From contig NZ_JBHSCZ010000001.1 in NCBI RefSeq assembly GCF_042651465.1, positions 186,001-250,000 of the forward strand: a stretch of 64,000 bases of DNA, read 5' to 3'. Below, piece by piece: positions 8,672-15,929 of the stretch. Within the stretch, counting starts at the first letter, position 1; every line of letters starts with the position of its first letter. This stretch comes from Ferruginibacter yonginensis (GTDB lineage: Bacteria > Bacteroidota > Bacteroidia > Chitinophagales > Chitinophagaceae). Both the position numbers and the translations under genes were made by a program. The notes under the pieces are model-generated. The model searched no databases. It was not told the origin of the DNA and saw nothing but the letters and a program-made list of their open reading frames with translations.

Positions 8672-9366
8672 TGACTGAAACCATACAATTCGGCAGCAAA
8701 AGAATTGATTTTCGTTTGGAATATTCCAACAGGAAATCCTTAGGTATTACTGTAACCCCAGCAATGGAAGTGTTGGTAAAAGCACCGACAGATACAACCA
8801 TTGAAAAAGTAAAAGAGAAAATAAGAAAAAAAGCACCTTGGATAATTAAGCAACAAAGTTTCTTTCTTTCTTTTCAGCCAAAAACACCCAAACGTAGATA
8901 TGTTAGTGGTGAAACACATTTGTACTTAGGAAGGCAATACCGTTTGCAAATTGAAGTTTGCAAAGAGGAATCAGTGAAACTAAGAGGTAAATTTATTGCA
9001 GTAACAGTATCTGAAAAATCAAGAGCAAAAGATTTGTTGAGTGCATGGTACCTGCAACATGCTCATGAAAAATTTCACATTATTGCACAGCCATTAATTG
9101 ACAAATTCAAAAAATATAAAGTAGCGCCAGAGTCTATTGTATTACGTGAAATGCCTACACGATGGGGAAGTTGCACACCAAATGGAAAAATCATTCTAAA
9201 TCCTGAATTGATTAAAGCACCTAAAGGCTGTATAGAATATGTGATTACACATGAACTTTGTCACTTAATACATCACAATCACACCCAGAAGTTTTTAGAT
9301 TTACAAACCAAAGAAATGAAAGACTGGGAAAAGTGGAAAATGAAATTAGAGAAATTATTAGCTTGA
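8671..9366 (+). CDS. YgjP-like zinc metallopeptidase (DUF45 family)
   Basis: The 231-residue protein has the YgjP/DUF45 layout: an N-terminal beta-rich region, then RWGSCTPNGKIILN and the zinc site HELCH at about residues 194-198, with a further His-rich stretch HHNHTQKF that provides the third ligand. The family is related to the SprT and WLM metallopeptidases; its substrates are mostly unknown. Its ATG overlaps the hsdR TAA by one base, so it is almost surely translated with hsdR. DUF45 peptidases are repeatedly found at the end of type I restriction operons, and a role in turnover or control of the complex is plausible but unproven. No terminator follows at once; a hairpin lies some 430 bases downstream. 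Confidence 0.9.
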   Translation: MTETIQFGSKRIDFRLEYSNRKSLGITVTPAMEVLVKAPTDTTIEKVKEKIRKKAPWIIKQQSFFLSFQPKTPKRRYVSGETHLYLGRQYRLQIEVCKEESVKLRGKFIAVTVSEKSRAKDLLSAWYLQHAHEKFHIIAQPLIDKFKKYKVAPESIVLREMPTRWGSCTPNGKIILNPELIKAPKGCIEYVITHELCHLIHHNHTQKFLDLQTKEMKDWEKWKMKLEKLLA

Positions 9367-9795
9367 ATCTATTATTATAACTTCATATTCAAGTTCATAA
9401 TGTTTTCATAGTTGCCATTTCTAAAAATCAGTTCAAAAAAATTAGAATGTTTTTAATCTAAATATTCTGTATACAAATTTTTTATTCATTGCTATTTTAT
9501 ATATAAAAGTATCAACTTCATAAATGCCAAACTGTCTTTAAAAACCTCAAAAATGTATTAAAATACCAGTTTTGATACTCCTGAGTAACAGCTTTAATAC
9601 AGCTATGTAACAGCTATGTGAAAGCTATCAAAACTTTTTCAGCGTAAGCATTTAAATATCACTGTAAAAAAGGCAGTTGAAAAATAGGGGAGTTGTTTTA
9701 AAAAATGCAATTTGAAAGAGCAATTTTTAGTCTTTCATTATGAACACTAAAATCCCATTTTACTAAAATATAAATCTCACCAACCAACACAAAAA

Positions 9796-9822
9796 AGCCC
9801 CGGCAATTACGCTACCGGGGCT
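9796..9822. terminator. GC-rich hairpin, likely terminator
   Basis: An 8-bp stem (agccccgg at 9796-9803, ccggggct at 9815-9822) is preceded by an A run and followed by a T-rich stretch, so it could stop transcription from either side. On the plus strand it would end the hsd-peptidase operon; on the minus strand it would back up the smpB terminator. Confidence 0.65.
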
Positions 9823-9860
9823 GCTTTATTTGTTATCATTATAATTATTGTGCATTGTGT

Positions 9861-9893
9861 AAACCTATAAGGTTTTTAAAACCTTATAGGTTT
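9861..9893. terminator. Perfect 16-bp palindrome just after smpB
   Basis: The arms 9861-9876 and 9878-9893 are exact reverse complements with a single central base. The palindrome lies 18 bases beyond the smpB stop on the minus strand. It is AT-rich with T runs in and after the stem, so it is a probable smpB terminator, although a one-base loop means the RNA hairpin must open at its tip. Confidence 0.6.
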
Positions 9894-9911
9894 TGTAAGT
9901 AACAACAGCTT

Positions 9912-10349
9912 TTACAACCCATAGGTACGTTTAATATCCCTATCGTTTTCACGTTGCTTAATGGTTTCTCTTTTGTCGTAGTTTTTCTTGCCCTTTCCTA
10001 AACCAATATCAATTTTAGCCAACCCTTTTTCGTTGATGAAAATTTTCAGCGGAATAATACTGTAGCCTTTTTCTTTGCTTTTTTCTTCTAGCTTTTTTAA
10101 TTCACGTTTGTTGAGCAACAGTTTACGCTCTTGCATTGGCTCATGGTTCATGTAAGTACCAAATGCATATTCAGATATATGTAAACTTTTTACATACAAT
10201 TCGCCTTTATCAAAAATGCAATAGCTATCATTAAAACTAGCTTTGCCGGTTCGCAATGATTTTATTTCAGTACCCTTCAACACCAAGCCAGCGGTGTAGG
10301 TGGTTTCAAAAAAATATTCGTAATACGCCTTTTTATTATTCAGTTCCAC
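9912..10349 (-). CDS. smpB: SsrA-binding protein SmpB
   Basis: SmpB binds tmRNA and brings it to stalled ribosomes for trans-translation. The 145-residue length is typical. Diagnostic segments are KKAYYEYFFETTYTAGL, LKGTEIKSLR, the SLHISEYAFG region and a basic C-terminal tail (KKNYDKRETIKQR ending RTYGL) that occupies the decoding site. The start follows the family pattern of a short N-terminus before the KKAYYEY segment. It faces the divergent DUF1345 gene across 85 bases that must hold both promoters. The tmRNA gene itself is not in this window. Confidence 0.96.
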   Translation of the reverse strand: MELNNKKAYYEYFFETTYTAGLVLKGTEIKSLRTGKASFNDSYCIFDKGELYVKSLHISEYAFGTYMNHEPMQERKLLLNKRELKKLEEKSKEKGYSIIPLKIFINEKGLAKIDIGLGKGKKNYDKRETIKQRENDRDIKRTYGL

Positions 10350-10434
10350 GTTGTGCTTTTGCCAAAGATAAAAAACATACAGCGAACTTGTTTTTTTAGG
10401 TAAGATGTTTGTCTACATTTGACAAAATAATGTT

Positions 10435-11118
10435 ATGTCGACCTCCAAAAAATCAGCTAATATATTTTTAAAAATGCACCCATTGCAGCGCATGACCTTG
10501 AGTTTGGTATTGGCTGTGGTTACTTATTTTGTATTGCACAAAAGCGATGATCCTATATTGTTCAGCATTATTGCCAGTTGGTGTATGTTTTCATTCACGT
10601 ACGTATTAACATCTTGGATTATACTGTTTACAAGATCAATAGATGATATTAAAAGGTTGGCCATTGCAGATGATGGTAGTAGAACATTGGTGATTACAGC
10701 CACGGTAATAGCCTCGTTTGCTGCCATGGTTACGGTGTTAATATTAGTGGTTACAAGTAATGAACACCAAAAAAGTGATTGGGCAACCGTATTGGTGTGT
10801 TTTGTATCAGTTATATTATCGTGGATTATGGTGCATACCATCCTTACTTTTCATTATGCCCATTTGTATTACGATTGTGTGAAACGTGGTGATGAGCGTA
10901 TTAAAGGCGGTTTAACCTTCCCCGGCGAAGCCTTGCCGAACTACCTCGATTTTGCTTATTTTTCTTTTATTATTGGTATGACGTTTCAGGTGTCTGATGT
11001 TGAAATAACCGATAAACAAATACGCCGTATGGCCTTATTGCATGGCCTCATTTCATTTGTGCTAAACACTTTTGTAGTGGCACTTACCGTTAATTTTATT
11101 GCAGGCTTAAGCAAATAA
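10435..11118 (+). CDS. DUF1345 family integral membrane protein
   Basis: The 227-residue protein has about six hydrophobic segments (roughly residues 20-36, 42-67, 84-106, 115-141, 171-190 and 200-225). It carries the family signature near the C-terminus: YLDFAYFSFIIGMTFQ followed by the VSDVEITDKQIRRMALLHGL segment. DUF1345 proteins sit in the inner membrane and have no assigned activity. The last 50 bases of this gene, with its terminator region, are present a second time at 12003-12104, on the far side of a RAYT element. The gene itself is intact. It is probably monocistronic, since only repeats and a minus-strand gene follow. Confidence 0.85.
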   Translation: MSTSKKSANIFLKMHPLQRMTLSLVLAVVTYFVLHKSDDPILFSIIASWCMFSFTYVLTSWIILFTRSIDDIKRLAIADDGSRTLVITATVIASFAAMVTVLILVVTSNEHQKSDWATVLVCFVSVILSWIMVHTILTFHYAHLYYDCVKRGDERIKGGLTFPGEALPNYLDFAYFSFIIGMTFQVSDVEITDKQIRRMALLHGLISFVLNTFVVALTVNFIAGLSK

Positions 11119-11165
11119 TATTTTGTTGAACAACAATTGAAGCATAAAAAAAGCGCCTCTTTTTG
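11069..11165 (+). repeat. Left copy of 97-bp duplicated DUF1345 gene end
   Basis: This stretch covers the last 50 bases of the DUF1345 gene plus 47 bases after its stop. It matches 12003-12104 with three substitutions and one 5-base gap. After 11165 the two copies part: here the hairpin continues as tgtgaggc and runs into a REP sequence. The pair of copies brackets the RAYT segment. Confidence 0.95.
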
Positions 11166-11178
11166 TGAGGCTATTGCT

Positions 11179-11209
11179 CTTCGAGATGTTAGCGCAGCGC
11201 ATCTCGAAG
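11179..11209 (+). repeat. REP palindrome, left
   Basis: Ten-base arms cttcgagatg (11179-11188) and catctcgaag (11200-11209) enclose a core with tagcg/cagcgc symmetry. The sequence is the inverse of the right-hand copy at 11964-11994 with one difference, and the likeness extends about six bases beyond it (agcaat in inverse). It is a likely RAYT recognition site. Confidence 0.85.
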
Positions 11210-11321
11210 TTGTAATGAGAAAGATATCTATCTTTCCTACCTGCCAAGTTTTAGAAACCATTTTTAAGAGATGATACTACAGCATATATTAATCTTTTGA
11301 TTTGAAAGAAATATATCTTTC

Positions 11322-11846
11322 TTACCTACTAAGCTCTAACAAACTTTTGCTTGTTCCATAAAATTCGCTACAACTGCTGTATTTATATGCTTCTTCATAT
11401 AATACAATACCTGCTCTTACAGGGTTATTGTGTATGTAATTAATTTTTGATAGTAAAAATTGCTCTCCAAATATTTCTTCACCATGATAACCTGGCTCCC
11501 AAAAACAAACTTTATCTTCTTTTTTTAAAAGCCATAGTAACCAATTTTTTCTACTTTCATTTTTATTATTTTCAATAGCAGCATAAATAGTTGATGCTGT
11601 AAATTTTTTAAAATCTCGGATGATATCACTCAAGTTATTTTGACTACTTTGAACAATTAAATGAATGTGGTTACTCATTACTACCCAAGCATATATTTTT
11701 AGCCCCTTTTTTTCTTGACAATATCTTAAACTACTCAATAAAATTTCGATATAAGTTTCTCTTGTAAATACATCTACCCATTGATGTACCGTACAGGTAA
11801 TAAAATATAATCCACCTTGGTCTTTTATTCGATATTCATAAGCCAT
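11322..11846 (-). CDS. REP-associated tyrosine transposase (Y1, IS200-like HUH enzyme)
   Basis: This is a single-strand DNA transposase-like enzyme of the RAYT group, which cuts at REP hairpins through a tyrosine nucleophile. The HUH metal motif is visible as NHIHLIV (His60 and His62). The family's C-terminal motif YIHNNPVRAGIV is complete, with Tyr137 the probable nucleophile, followed by the usual YKYSSCSEF. At 174 residues the protein is full length and uninterrupted, so it may be active. The N-terminal YFITCTVHQWVDVF strand is also typical. It lies between two inverted REP sequences, which fits a self-associated unit. No second transposase gene is near. Confidence 0.92.
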   Translation of the reverse strand: MAYEYRIKDQGGLYFITCTVHQWVDVFTRETYIEILLSSLRYCQEKKGLKIYAWVVMSNHIHLIVQSSQNNLSDIIRDFKKFTASTIYAAIENNKNESRKNWLLWLLKKEDKVCFWEPGYHGEEIFGEQFLLSKINYIHNNPVRAGIVLYEEAYKYSSCSEFYGTSKSLLELSR

Positions 11847-11892
11847 ATTTAAAATTAGATATTTTATGCAGATTAAACATCTTTGTTACCTA

Positions 11893-11929
11893 TCATCGAA
11901 ATACTATGCGCTAATATCATGAAGAGCAG
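11893..11929. repeat. Degenerate REP-like sequence
   Basis: The stretch resembles the right-hand REP at 11964 (atgcgct, taat/taac and gaagagca agree) but its palindrome is broken by several changes. It appears to be an older, decayed copy inside the RAYT segment. A neighbouring small palindrome (gcagattaaaaatctgc) follows at about 11938. Confidence 0.5.
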
Positions 11930-11963
11930 TATTATTTGCAGATTAAAAATCTGCATTATTTGG

Positions 11964-11994
11964 CTTCGAGATGCGCTACGCTAACATCTCGAAG
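11964..11994 (-). repeat. REP palindrome, right
   Basis: The arms cttcgagatg and catctcgaag match the left REP in the opposite orientation with one base different in the core. It lies just before the junction with the right copy of the duplicated DUF1345 end at 12003. Confidence 0.85.
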
Positions 11995-12002
11995 AGCAAT
12001 TG

Positions 12003-12104
12003 CTTTTGTAGTGGCACTCTCCGTTAATTTTATTACAGGCTTAAGCAAATAATATTTTGTTGAACAACAATACAATTGAAGCATAAAAAAAGCGCCTCTT
12101 TTTG
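12003..12104 (+). pseudogene. Right copy of the DUF1345 gene end (fragment, 15 codons plus terminator)
   Basis: The fragment reads FVVALSVNFITGLSK and stop in frame, against FVVALTVNFIAGLSK at the end of the intact gene, and continues into the terminator sequence shared with 11117-11165. It has 3 substitutions and a 5-base insertion relative to the left copy. It has no start and cannot be a gene. It now supplies the terminator hairpin between the RAYT element and accD. Confidence 0.9.
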
Positions 12105-12118
12105 AAAGGCGCTTTTTT
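12085..12118. terminator. Bidirectional terminator between RAYT element and accD
   Basis: A 12-bp stem (aaaaaagcgcct at 12085-12096 with aggcgctttttt at 12107-12118) has A and T runs on the two sides, so it can stop RNA from both directions. It ends 18 bases past the accD stop on the minus strand. The copy after the DUF1345 gene (11145-11170) has lost the outer part of this stem. Confidence 0.85.
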
Positions 12119-12136
12119 ATAGTATTACTGTAATAT

Positions 12137-13057
12137 TTAGTTTTTAAAAAGTACCAACAAGTTGGTCATTTTTTCTTTCAAATCTTTTCTGTGTACAATA
12201 AAATCTAAGAAACCATGCTCTAGTAAAAACTCACTACGTTGAAAACCATCTGGTAAATCTTTCTTAATGGTTTCTTTAATAACCCTTGGTCCGGCAAAGC
12301 CAATAAGGGCGCCTGGTTCACCACAAATAACATCGCCCAACATAGCAAACGAAGCAGTGGTACCACCAAAGGTAGGGTCGGTACAAAGCGATATGTAAGG
12401 TATTTTAGCCTCGGCCAATTGGTTCAGTTTACCTGATGTTTTGGCTAATTGCATCAGCGAAAAAGCACTTTCCATCATACGAGCACCGCCACTTTTATTG
12501 ATGATCATAAACGGTATACGGTGCTCCATACAATAATCGCAAGCCCTGCTAATTTTTTCACCCATTACACTACCAAGACTACCACCAATAAATTCAAAAT
12601 CCATACATGCTACTACAAAATCATGCCCATTGGTTTTGCCATGTGCTACAGTAATAGAGTCGTGTATCTCTGTTTTTTTATAGGTTTCAATCAAGCGTTG
12701 GTCGTATGGCTTTAAATCAACAAAGCCTAAATAATCTTTTGATTTTATGTTGGCAAAAAGTTCTGTGTAACTGCCTTCATCAAACAACATATCAAAATAT
12801 TCATCGCTACCAATACGGTGGTGAAATTCGCATTTCGGACAAACAAATTTATTTTCTGCTAAATCGCTTACCGTGCAGGTATACTTACAATTAGGGCATT
12901 TTTCCCAAAGACCTTCAGGTGCATCTTTTTTATCTTTTGTAGAAGTTAAAATACCCTTTTTAATACGCTTGAACCAACTGCTTTTGTGTTGTACACCATT
13001 TTCAACTGATTCGCCTGTTAGCGTTGCTTCAAAATCATCTTCTTTCACTTTGTTCAT
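12137..13057 (-). CDS. accD: Acetyl-CoA carboxylase carboxyltransferase subunit beta
   Basis: AccD, with AccA, moves the carboxyl group from biotin to acetyl-CoA to form malonyl-CoA, the first step of fatty-acid synthesis. The 306-residue protein has the N-terminal four-cysteine zinc ribbon (Cys54, 57, 73 and 76, in CPNCKYTC and CPKCEFH). The crotonase-like carboxyltransferase fold follows, with GGSLGSVMGEK, SGGARMMES and FGGTTASFAMLGDV lining the acyl-CoA site. It starts 16 bases after the aldolase stop on the same strand, so the two genes are probably cotranscribed. A strong terminator follows. No accA is visible in the window. Confidence 0.97.
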   Translation of the reverse strand: MNKVKEDDFEATLTGESVENGVQHKSSWFKRIKKGILTSTKDKKDAPEGLWEKCPNCKYTCTVSDLAENKFVCPKCEFHHRIGSDEYFDMLFDEGSYTELFANIKSKDYLGFVDLKPYDQRLIETYKKTEIHDSITVAHGKTNGHDFVVACMDFEFIGGSLGSVMGEKISRACDYCMEHRIPFMIINKSGGARMMESAFSLMQLAKTSGKLNQLAEAKIPYISLCTDPTFGGTTASFAMLGDVICGEPGALIGFAGPRVIKETIKKDLPDGFQRSEFLLEHGFLDFIVHRKDLKEKMTNLLVLFKN

Positions 13058-13073
13058 AAGTGTTTATTTCAAA

Positions 13074-14141
13074 TTAAGCGTTTCTATTAATACAATTCAA
13101 ATCTTCAAAAGCTACTTGTAATCTTTTAATAAAACTTTCTTCGCCTTTACGTAACCACACACGTGGGTCGTAGTATTTTTTGTTTGGCTTATCTGCACCA
13201 TCTGGGTTACCCAATTGGCCTTGCAAATATCCTTCATTGGCTTTATAATTATTCAAAATACCTTCCCAAAATGCCCATTGTAAATCAGTATCAATATTCA
13301 TTTTGATAGCACCATAGCCAATGGCTTCTCTAATTTGGTGCTGCGGTGAGCCGCTACCACCATGAAATACAAAGTATACAGGCTTTTCAGCAGTACCCAA
13401 TTCTTTTTGAATGTAGGCTTGGCTATTGTGTAAAATTTCTGGTCGCAACTCCACATTACCTGGCTTGTACACACCATGCACATTACCAAACGCCGCAGCA
13501 ACGGTAAATAAGTTACCTACTTGGCTCAGTTCTTTGTAGGCATACGCTACATCAGCCGGTTGTGTGTATAATTTATCGTTCTCAACATCGCTATTATCAA
13601 CACCATCTTCTTCACCACCGGTTACACCTAATTCAATTTCAATACTCATACCCAATGGCGACATACGTTTGTAAAATTCAACCGAAGTAGCAATATTTTC
13701 TTCAATAGGCTCTTCACTTAAATCGAGCATATGAGAGCTAAACAAAGGCTGGCCTTTTTCTTTATAAAATTGCTCACCAGCATCAATTAACCCACTTACC
13801 CAAGGCAACCATTTTTTAGCGGCATGGTCTGTATGCAACACAACCGGAACACCATAATATTTAGCAACATTATGAATATGCAACGCACCTGAAACACCGC
13901 CAGCAATATTTGCTTGTAATTGGTCGTTAGGCATACCCTTACCAGCAACAAACTGTGCACCACCATTACTAAATTGTATAATTACAGGAGAGTTTACAGC
14001 TGCAGCTGCTTCTAAAGTTGCATTAATGGTATTGGTACCAATAGTATTAACAGCAGGTAACGCAAATGCATTATTTTTTGCATCGTTATACAAAGCTTCT
14101 AATTCGCTACCAAATAAAATTCCGGAACTGTATTTTGCCAT
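13074..14141 (-). CDS. fbaA: Class II fructose-bisphosphate aldolase
   Basis: This zinc-dependent enzyme splits fructose 1,6-bisphosphate into two triose phosphates, working next to TpiA (encoded at 48055) in glycolysis. Visible family motifs are LPAVNTIGTNTINATLEAA, VVLHTDHAAKKWL (catalytic Asp and zinc ligand His), the Glu-rich insertion around GGEEDGVDNSD, VFHGGSGSP and NIDTDLQWAFW. The protein is of the FbaA (type A) subgroup and normal in length (355 residues). I chose the ATG at 14141 (MAKYSSGILFG) because homologues begin there; an upstream in-frame ATG at 14159 adds six residues. accD follows after 16 bases. Confidence 0.96.
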   Translation of the reverse strand: MAKYSSGILFGSELEALYNDAKNNAFALPAVNTIGTNTINATLEAAAAVNSPVIIQFSNGGAQFVAGKGMPNDQLQANIAGGVSGALHIHNVAKYYGVPVVLHTDHAAKKWLPWVSGLIDAGEQFYKEKGQPLFSSHMLDLSEEPIEENIATSVEFYKRMSPLGMSIEIELGVTGGEEDGVDNSDVENDKLYTQPADVAYAYKELSQVGNLFTVAAAFGNVHGVYKPGNVELRPEILHNSQAYIQKELGTAEKPVYFVFHGGSGSPQHQIREAIGYGAIKMNIDTDLQWAFWEGILNNYKANEGYLQGQLGNPDGADKPNKKYYDPRVWLRKGEESFIKRLQVAFEDLNCINRNA

Positions 14142-14192
14142 ATTTTTTTTAGTTTTCACAAATGTAAGGAACTAATTTTTAAAGCACAATGC

Positions 14193-14966
14193 CTAAAGTA
14201 CATCTTGTAAGTTTTTAAAATAGTTGGCTGCATGTAGCATGTGGTTACCGTACCAACTAAACATTTCACCATCAACTAATATAATTTTTGATTGGGGCAA
14301 TAATGGCTGTAAAGCCGCTATATCTTTTTCTTTAAAGGGGTAAGGTTCGCTGGAAAGTAGTACTACTGGTGGGGCTAATTGTTGTAACTTTTCAATAGTT
14401 AATTCAGGGTAGCGTTGCTGCTGTTGCAACATGTTATTAAAACCTGCTTTTTGCAGCATACTGTTTATAAAGGTATCACCGCCAATGCTCATGTAGGGAT
14501 CTTTCCAAATGAAGTAAATAGCATCCGTTAAAGGTTTGTTGGTTACACTATTTTCAGCAAATGCTTTTTGTATAGCTGTTACCAAATGATGGGCTTGGGG
14601 TTGGCAATGGGTTAGTTGGCCAATGCTAAGGATCATTTGCAACCCTTCATCAAACGTATTTACATCGCTCAACCACACATTACAATGTTGCGCCAAGGTT
14701 TCTATTTGTGATTGTACATTTTCTTCTTTATTGGCAATAATAAGCTGCGGTTGTAAGGCAATAATTGCATCAACATGTAATTTTTTAGTACCACCTATAC
14801 GTTTTTTGTGTTGGTGCCAATGTGGTGGGTGCACACAAAAACTGGTGATGGCGGGCACTTTATCATCTAACTGAAAATAGGCCAACAATGCAGTGATAGA
14901 TGGAACGGTGGAAATAATACTGATAGGCGCTGGCTGGTGATTAAAATATTGGTCGTTGATAAACAT
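14193..14966 (-). CDS. BtuF/FepB-like periplasmic-binding-fold protein (metal or cobalamin receptor family) without signal peptide
   Basis: The protein has the helical-backbone metal receptor fold used for vitamin B12 and iron-chelate uptake. Motifs seen are ISIISTVPSITALLAYF, FCVHPPHWHQHKKRIGGTKKL, IIALQPQLIIANKEENVQSQIE and the C-terminal FSWYGNHMLHA. The ATG at 14966 gives MFINDQYF and fits homologues; a longer frame reaches 15011. No signal peptide or lipobox is present with either start, which is unusual for a transporter component but common for this Bacteroidota subgroup, where the protein may act in the cytoplasm. No permease or ATPase gene is adjacent. It may be read together with fbaA and accD (51-base gap). 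Confidence 0.8.
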   Translation of the reverse strand: MFINDQYFNHQPAPISIISTVPSITALLAYFQLDDKVPAITSFCVHPPHWHQHKKRIGGTKKLHVDAIIALQPQLIIANKEENVQSQIETLAQHCNVWLSDVNTFDEGLQMILSIGQLTHCQPQAHHLVTAIQKAFAENSVTNKPLTDAIYFIWKDPYMSIGGDTFINSMLQKAGFNNMLQQQQRYPELTIEKLQQLAPPVVLLSSEPYPFKEKDIAALQPLLPQSKIILVDGEMFSWYGNHMLHAANYFKNLQDVL

Positions 14967-15146
14967 TTTTAAAATTACGGAGGGTAGGGGCATAAAAAAA
15001 ACTTCCATCAAAATTTGTGTTGCAAATAATAATGGAAGTATAATCTTTTGGCCATTGAATGGCGAAGGTTCTTCAGGAAGATTTTAAACCCTAAAAATTA
15101 GCTTTTTAGGCAAATATCTTGCTGGTTTCAGTGTGTTTGGTTTTTC

Positions 15147-15509
15147 GCTATCATCGCTGTGGTTAGCAGCATAAGCTGGATATTGTGTTACTGGTTTTTT
15201 ATAGGTTTTGGACCACTTGGTTTTGCTATCATCGCTTTTTACAGCATAAGCAAGGGAAAATTGATTTAGGTTATTTTCAAATGTACAAGATTAAAACGTG
15301 GTTTTGCTATCGTCGCTTGTTACAGCATAAGCATAAGATATTGTTTTGTTTGGTTTAACATGGTTTGGATATTGTTTGCTATCGTCGCCTTTTACAGCAT
15401 AAGCTAAAGATATTGGTTTGGTTTTTTATTGTTGCTATCGTCGCCTGTGGGGCATAAGCAGTTTATTGGATTTTAAGGTGTTACTATCATCGCTTTTTAA
15501 AGCATAAGT
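15147..15509 (-). repeat. Array of six 26-30 bp units, apparently decayed repeat-peptide coding sequence
   Basis: Units lie at 15147-15176, 15225-15251, 15306-15332, 15378-15404, 15434-15459 and 15483-15509. On the minus strand they read AYAVKSDDS or close variants (AYAVKGDDS, AYAVTSDDS, AYAANHSDDS, TYALKSDDS). Spacings between units 4, 3, 2 and 1 are all multiples of three, and several differences fall in third codon positions (GAT/GAC), which points to past protein coding. In-frame stops interrupt the array, and the last open stretch (15290-15084, 68 codons) has no start codon and ends LPKKLIFRV. The 26-bp unit at 15434 breaks frame. I do not recognise the peptide; a repeat surface or multi-core precursor peptide is only a guess. 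Confidence 0.75.
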
Positions 15510-15556
15510 AACTTGTTTTTTCAAATGATATTATTCAAAGATCTTAAAGCGAAAAC

Positions 15557-15681
15557 AGAAGTTGATTGATATTGAATTTTAAGTCTTTCTAATTTGTTCT
15601 ATGGGATATTAGATGACCGCTACAAGCTTTTCTTCGATATTTGGATTGCGATTGATAATGTTTCTTTATCAATCAACTTCT
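15557..15681. repeat. 15-bp inverted repeat 95 bases apart
   Basis: The arms agaagttgattgata (15557-15571) and its exact reverse complement (15667-15681) bracket 95 bases without a gene. This could be the stem of a folded RNA or the ends of a tiny non-autonomous element. No direct target repeat is evident outside the arms. Confidence 0.6.
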
Positions 15682-15850
15682 TACACAAAGATGCGACAGA
15701 AAATAGCCATACACAAGAGCAAATCTTCTCTTTTATTGAAATGAAGTAATTACAGTGTAAAAGGGTATAATGTAACAAACTACGTGTTTTACATACGTAA
15801 AGCTAGTGCGTAAAAATACGTACAACTTTAAAGGTATTTGGTATAAATAA

Positions 15851-15881
15851 AAATGCTGCATTGGTTTAAAATGCAGCATTT
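15851..15881 (-). terminator. Terminator of the CBS gene
   Basis: A 12-bp perfect stem (15851-15862 with 15870-15881; aaatgctgcatt and its complement) around a 7-base loop lies 49 bases past the stop of the minus-strand CBS gene. Reading on the minus strand it is followed by a T-rich stretch (ttatttatac). Confidence 0.8.
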
Positions 15882-15929
15882 ACAATGGTTTGAGCCATTC
15901 GTATTTTTTTTAAGTATTATAACGTAGGG

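Larger units (their letters stand above)
9367..9911. other. 545-bp AT-rich intergenic region between the restriction locus and smpB
   Basis: No credible gene is seen here. The stretch 9568-9635 has 10-bp complementary arms (agttttgata and tatcaaaact) enclosing three short repeats of the type acagctatgt, which could fold as RNA or bind a protein. Two strong hairpins (9796-9822 and 9861-9893) lie near the smpB end. I looked for a tmRNA because smpB is adjacent and saw no acceptor stem or tag reading frame. Confidence 0.6.
11166..12002. mobile_element. RAYT/REP element between duplicated flanks
   Basis: The segment contains one Y1 tyrosine transposase gene (11322-11846, minus strand) with a REP palindrome near each end in opposite orientation (11179-11209 and 11964-11994, 30 of 31 bases complementary). 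A worn third palindrome lies at 11893-11929. This is the arrangement of REP-associated tyrosine transposase units, which derive from IS200/IS605 elements. The limits used are the points where the flanking 97-bp repeats stop matching. Classic IS200/IS605 transposition makes no target duplication, so the long flanking repeats need another explanation. Confidence 0.75.
15012..15929. other. 918-bp region without an intact gene; repeat array, distant inverted repeat and terminator
   Basis: The left half holds six repeats of about 27 bp (15147-15509) that read as decayed peptide-coding units on the minus strand. The middle has a 15-bp inverted repeat (15557-15571 and 15667-15681). At about 15778-15826 the motif tacgt recurs several times. 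The right end holds the terminator of the CBS gene. No complete gene with a start codon was found on either strand. Confidence 0.7.

Noticed and set aside
9796..9822. Attachment site of an integrative element at the restriction locus
   Set aside because: It is a plain GC-rich terminator; no integrase or matching direct repeat was found at the other end of the locus.
9367..9911. tmRNA gene next to smpB
   Set aside because: No acceptor-stem pair, tag frame or tRNA-like T-arm was found in the AT-rich gap.
15147..15509. CRISPR array
   Set aside because: Repeats differ in several positions and spacing shrinks from 81 to 49 bases; no cas genes are in the window.
14967..15929. Cobalamin riboswitch upstream of the BtuF-like gene
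   Set aside because: No B12-box or conserved core was seen; the region holds only the repeat array and hairpins.
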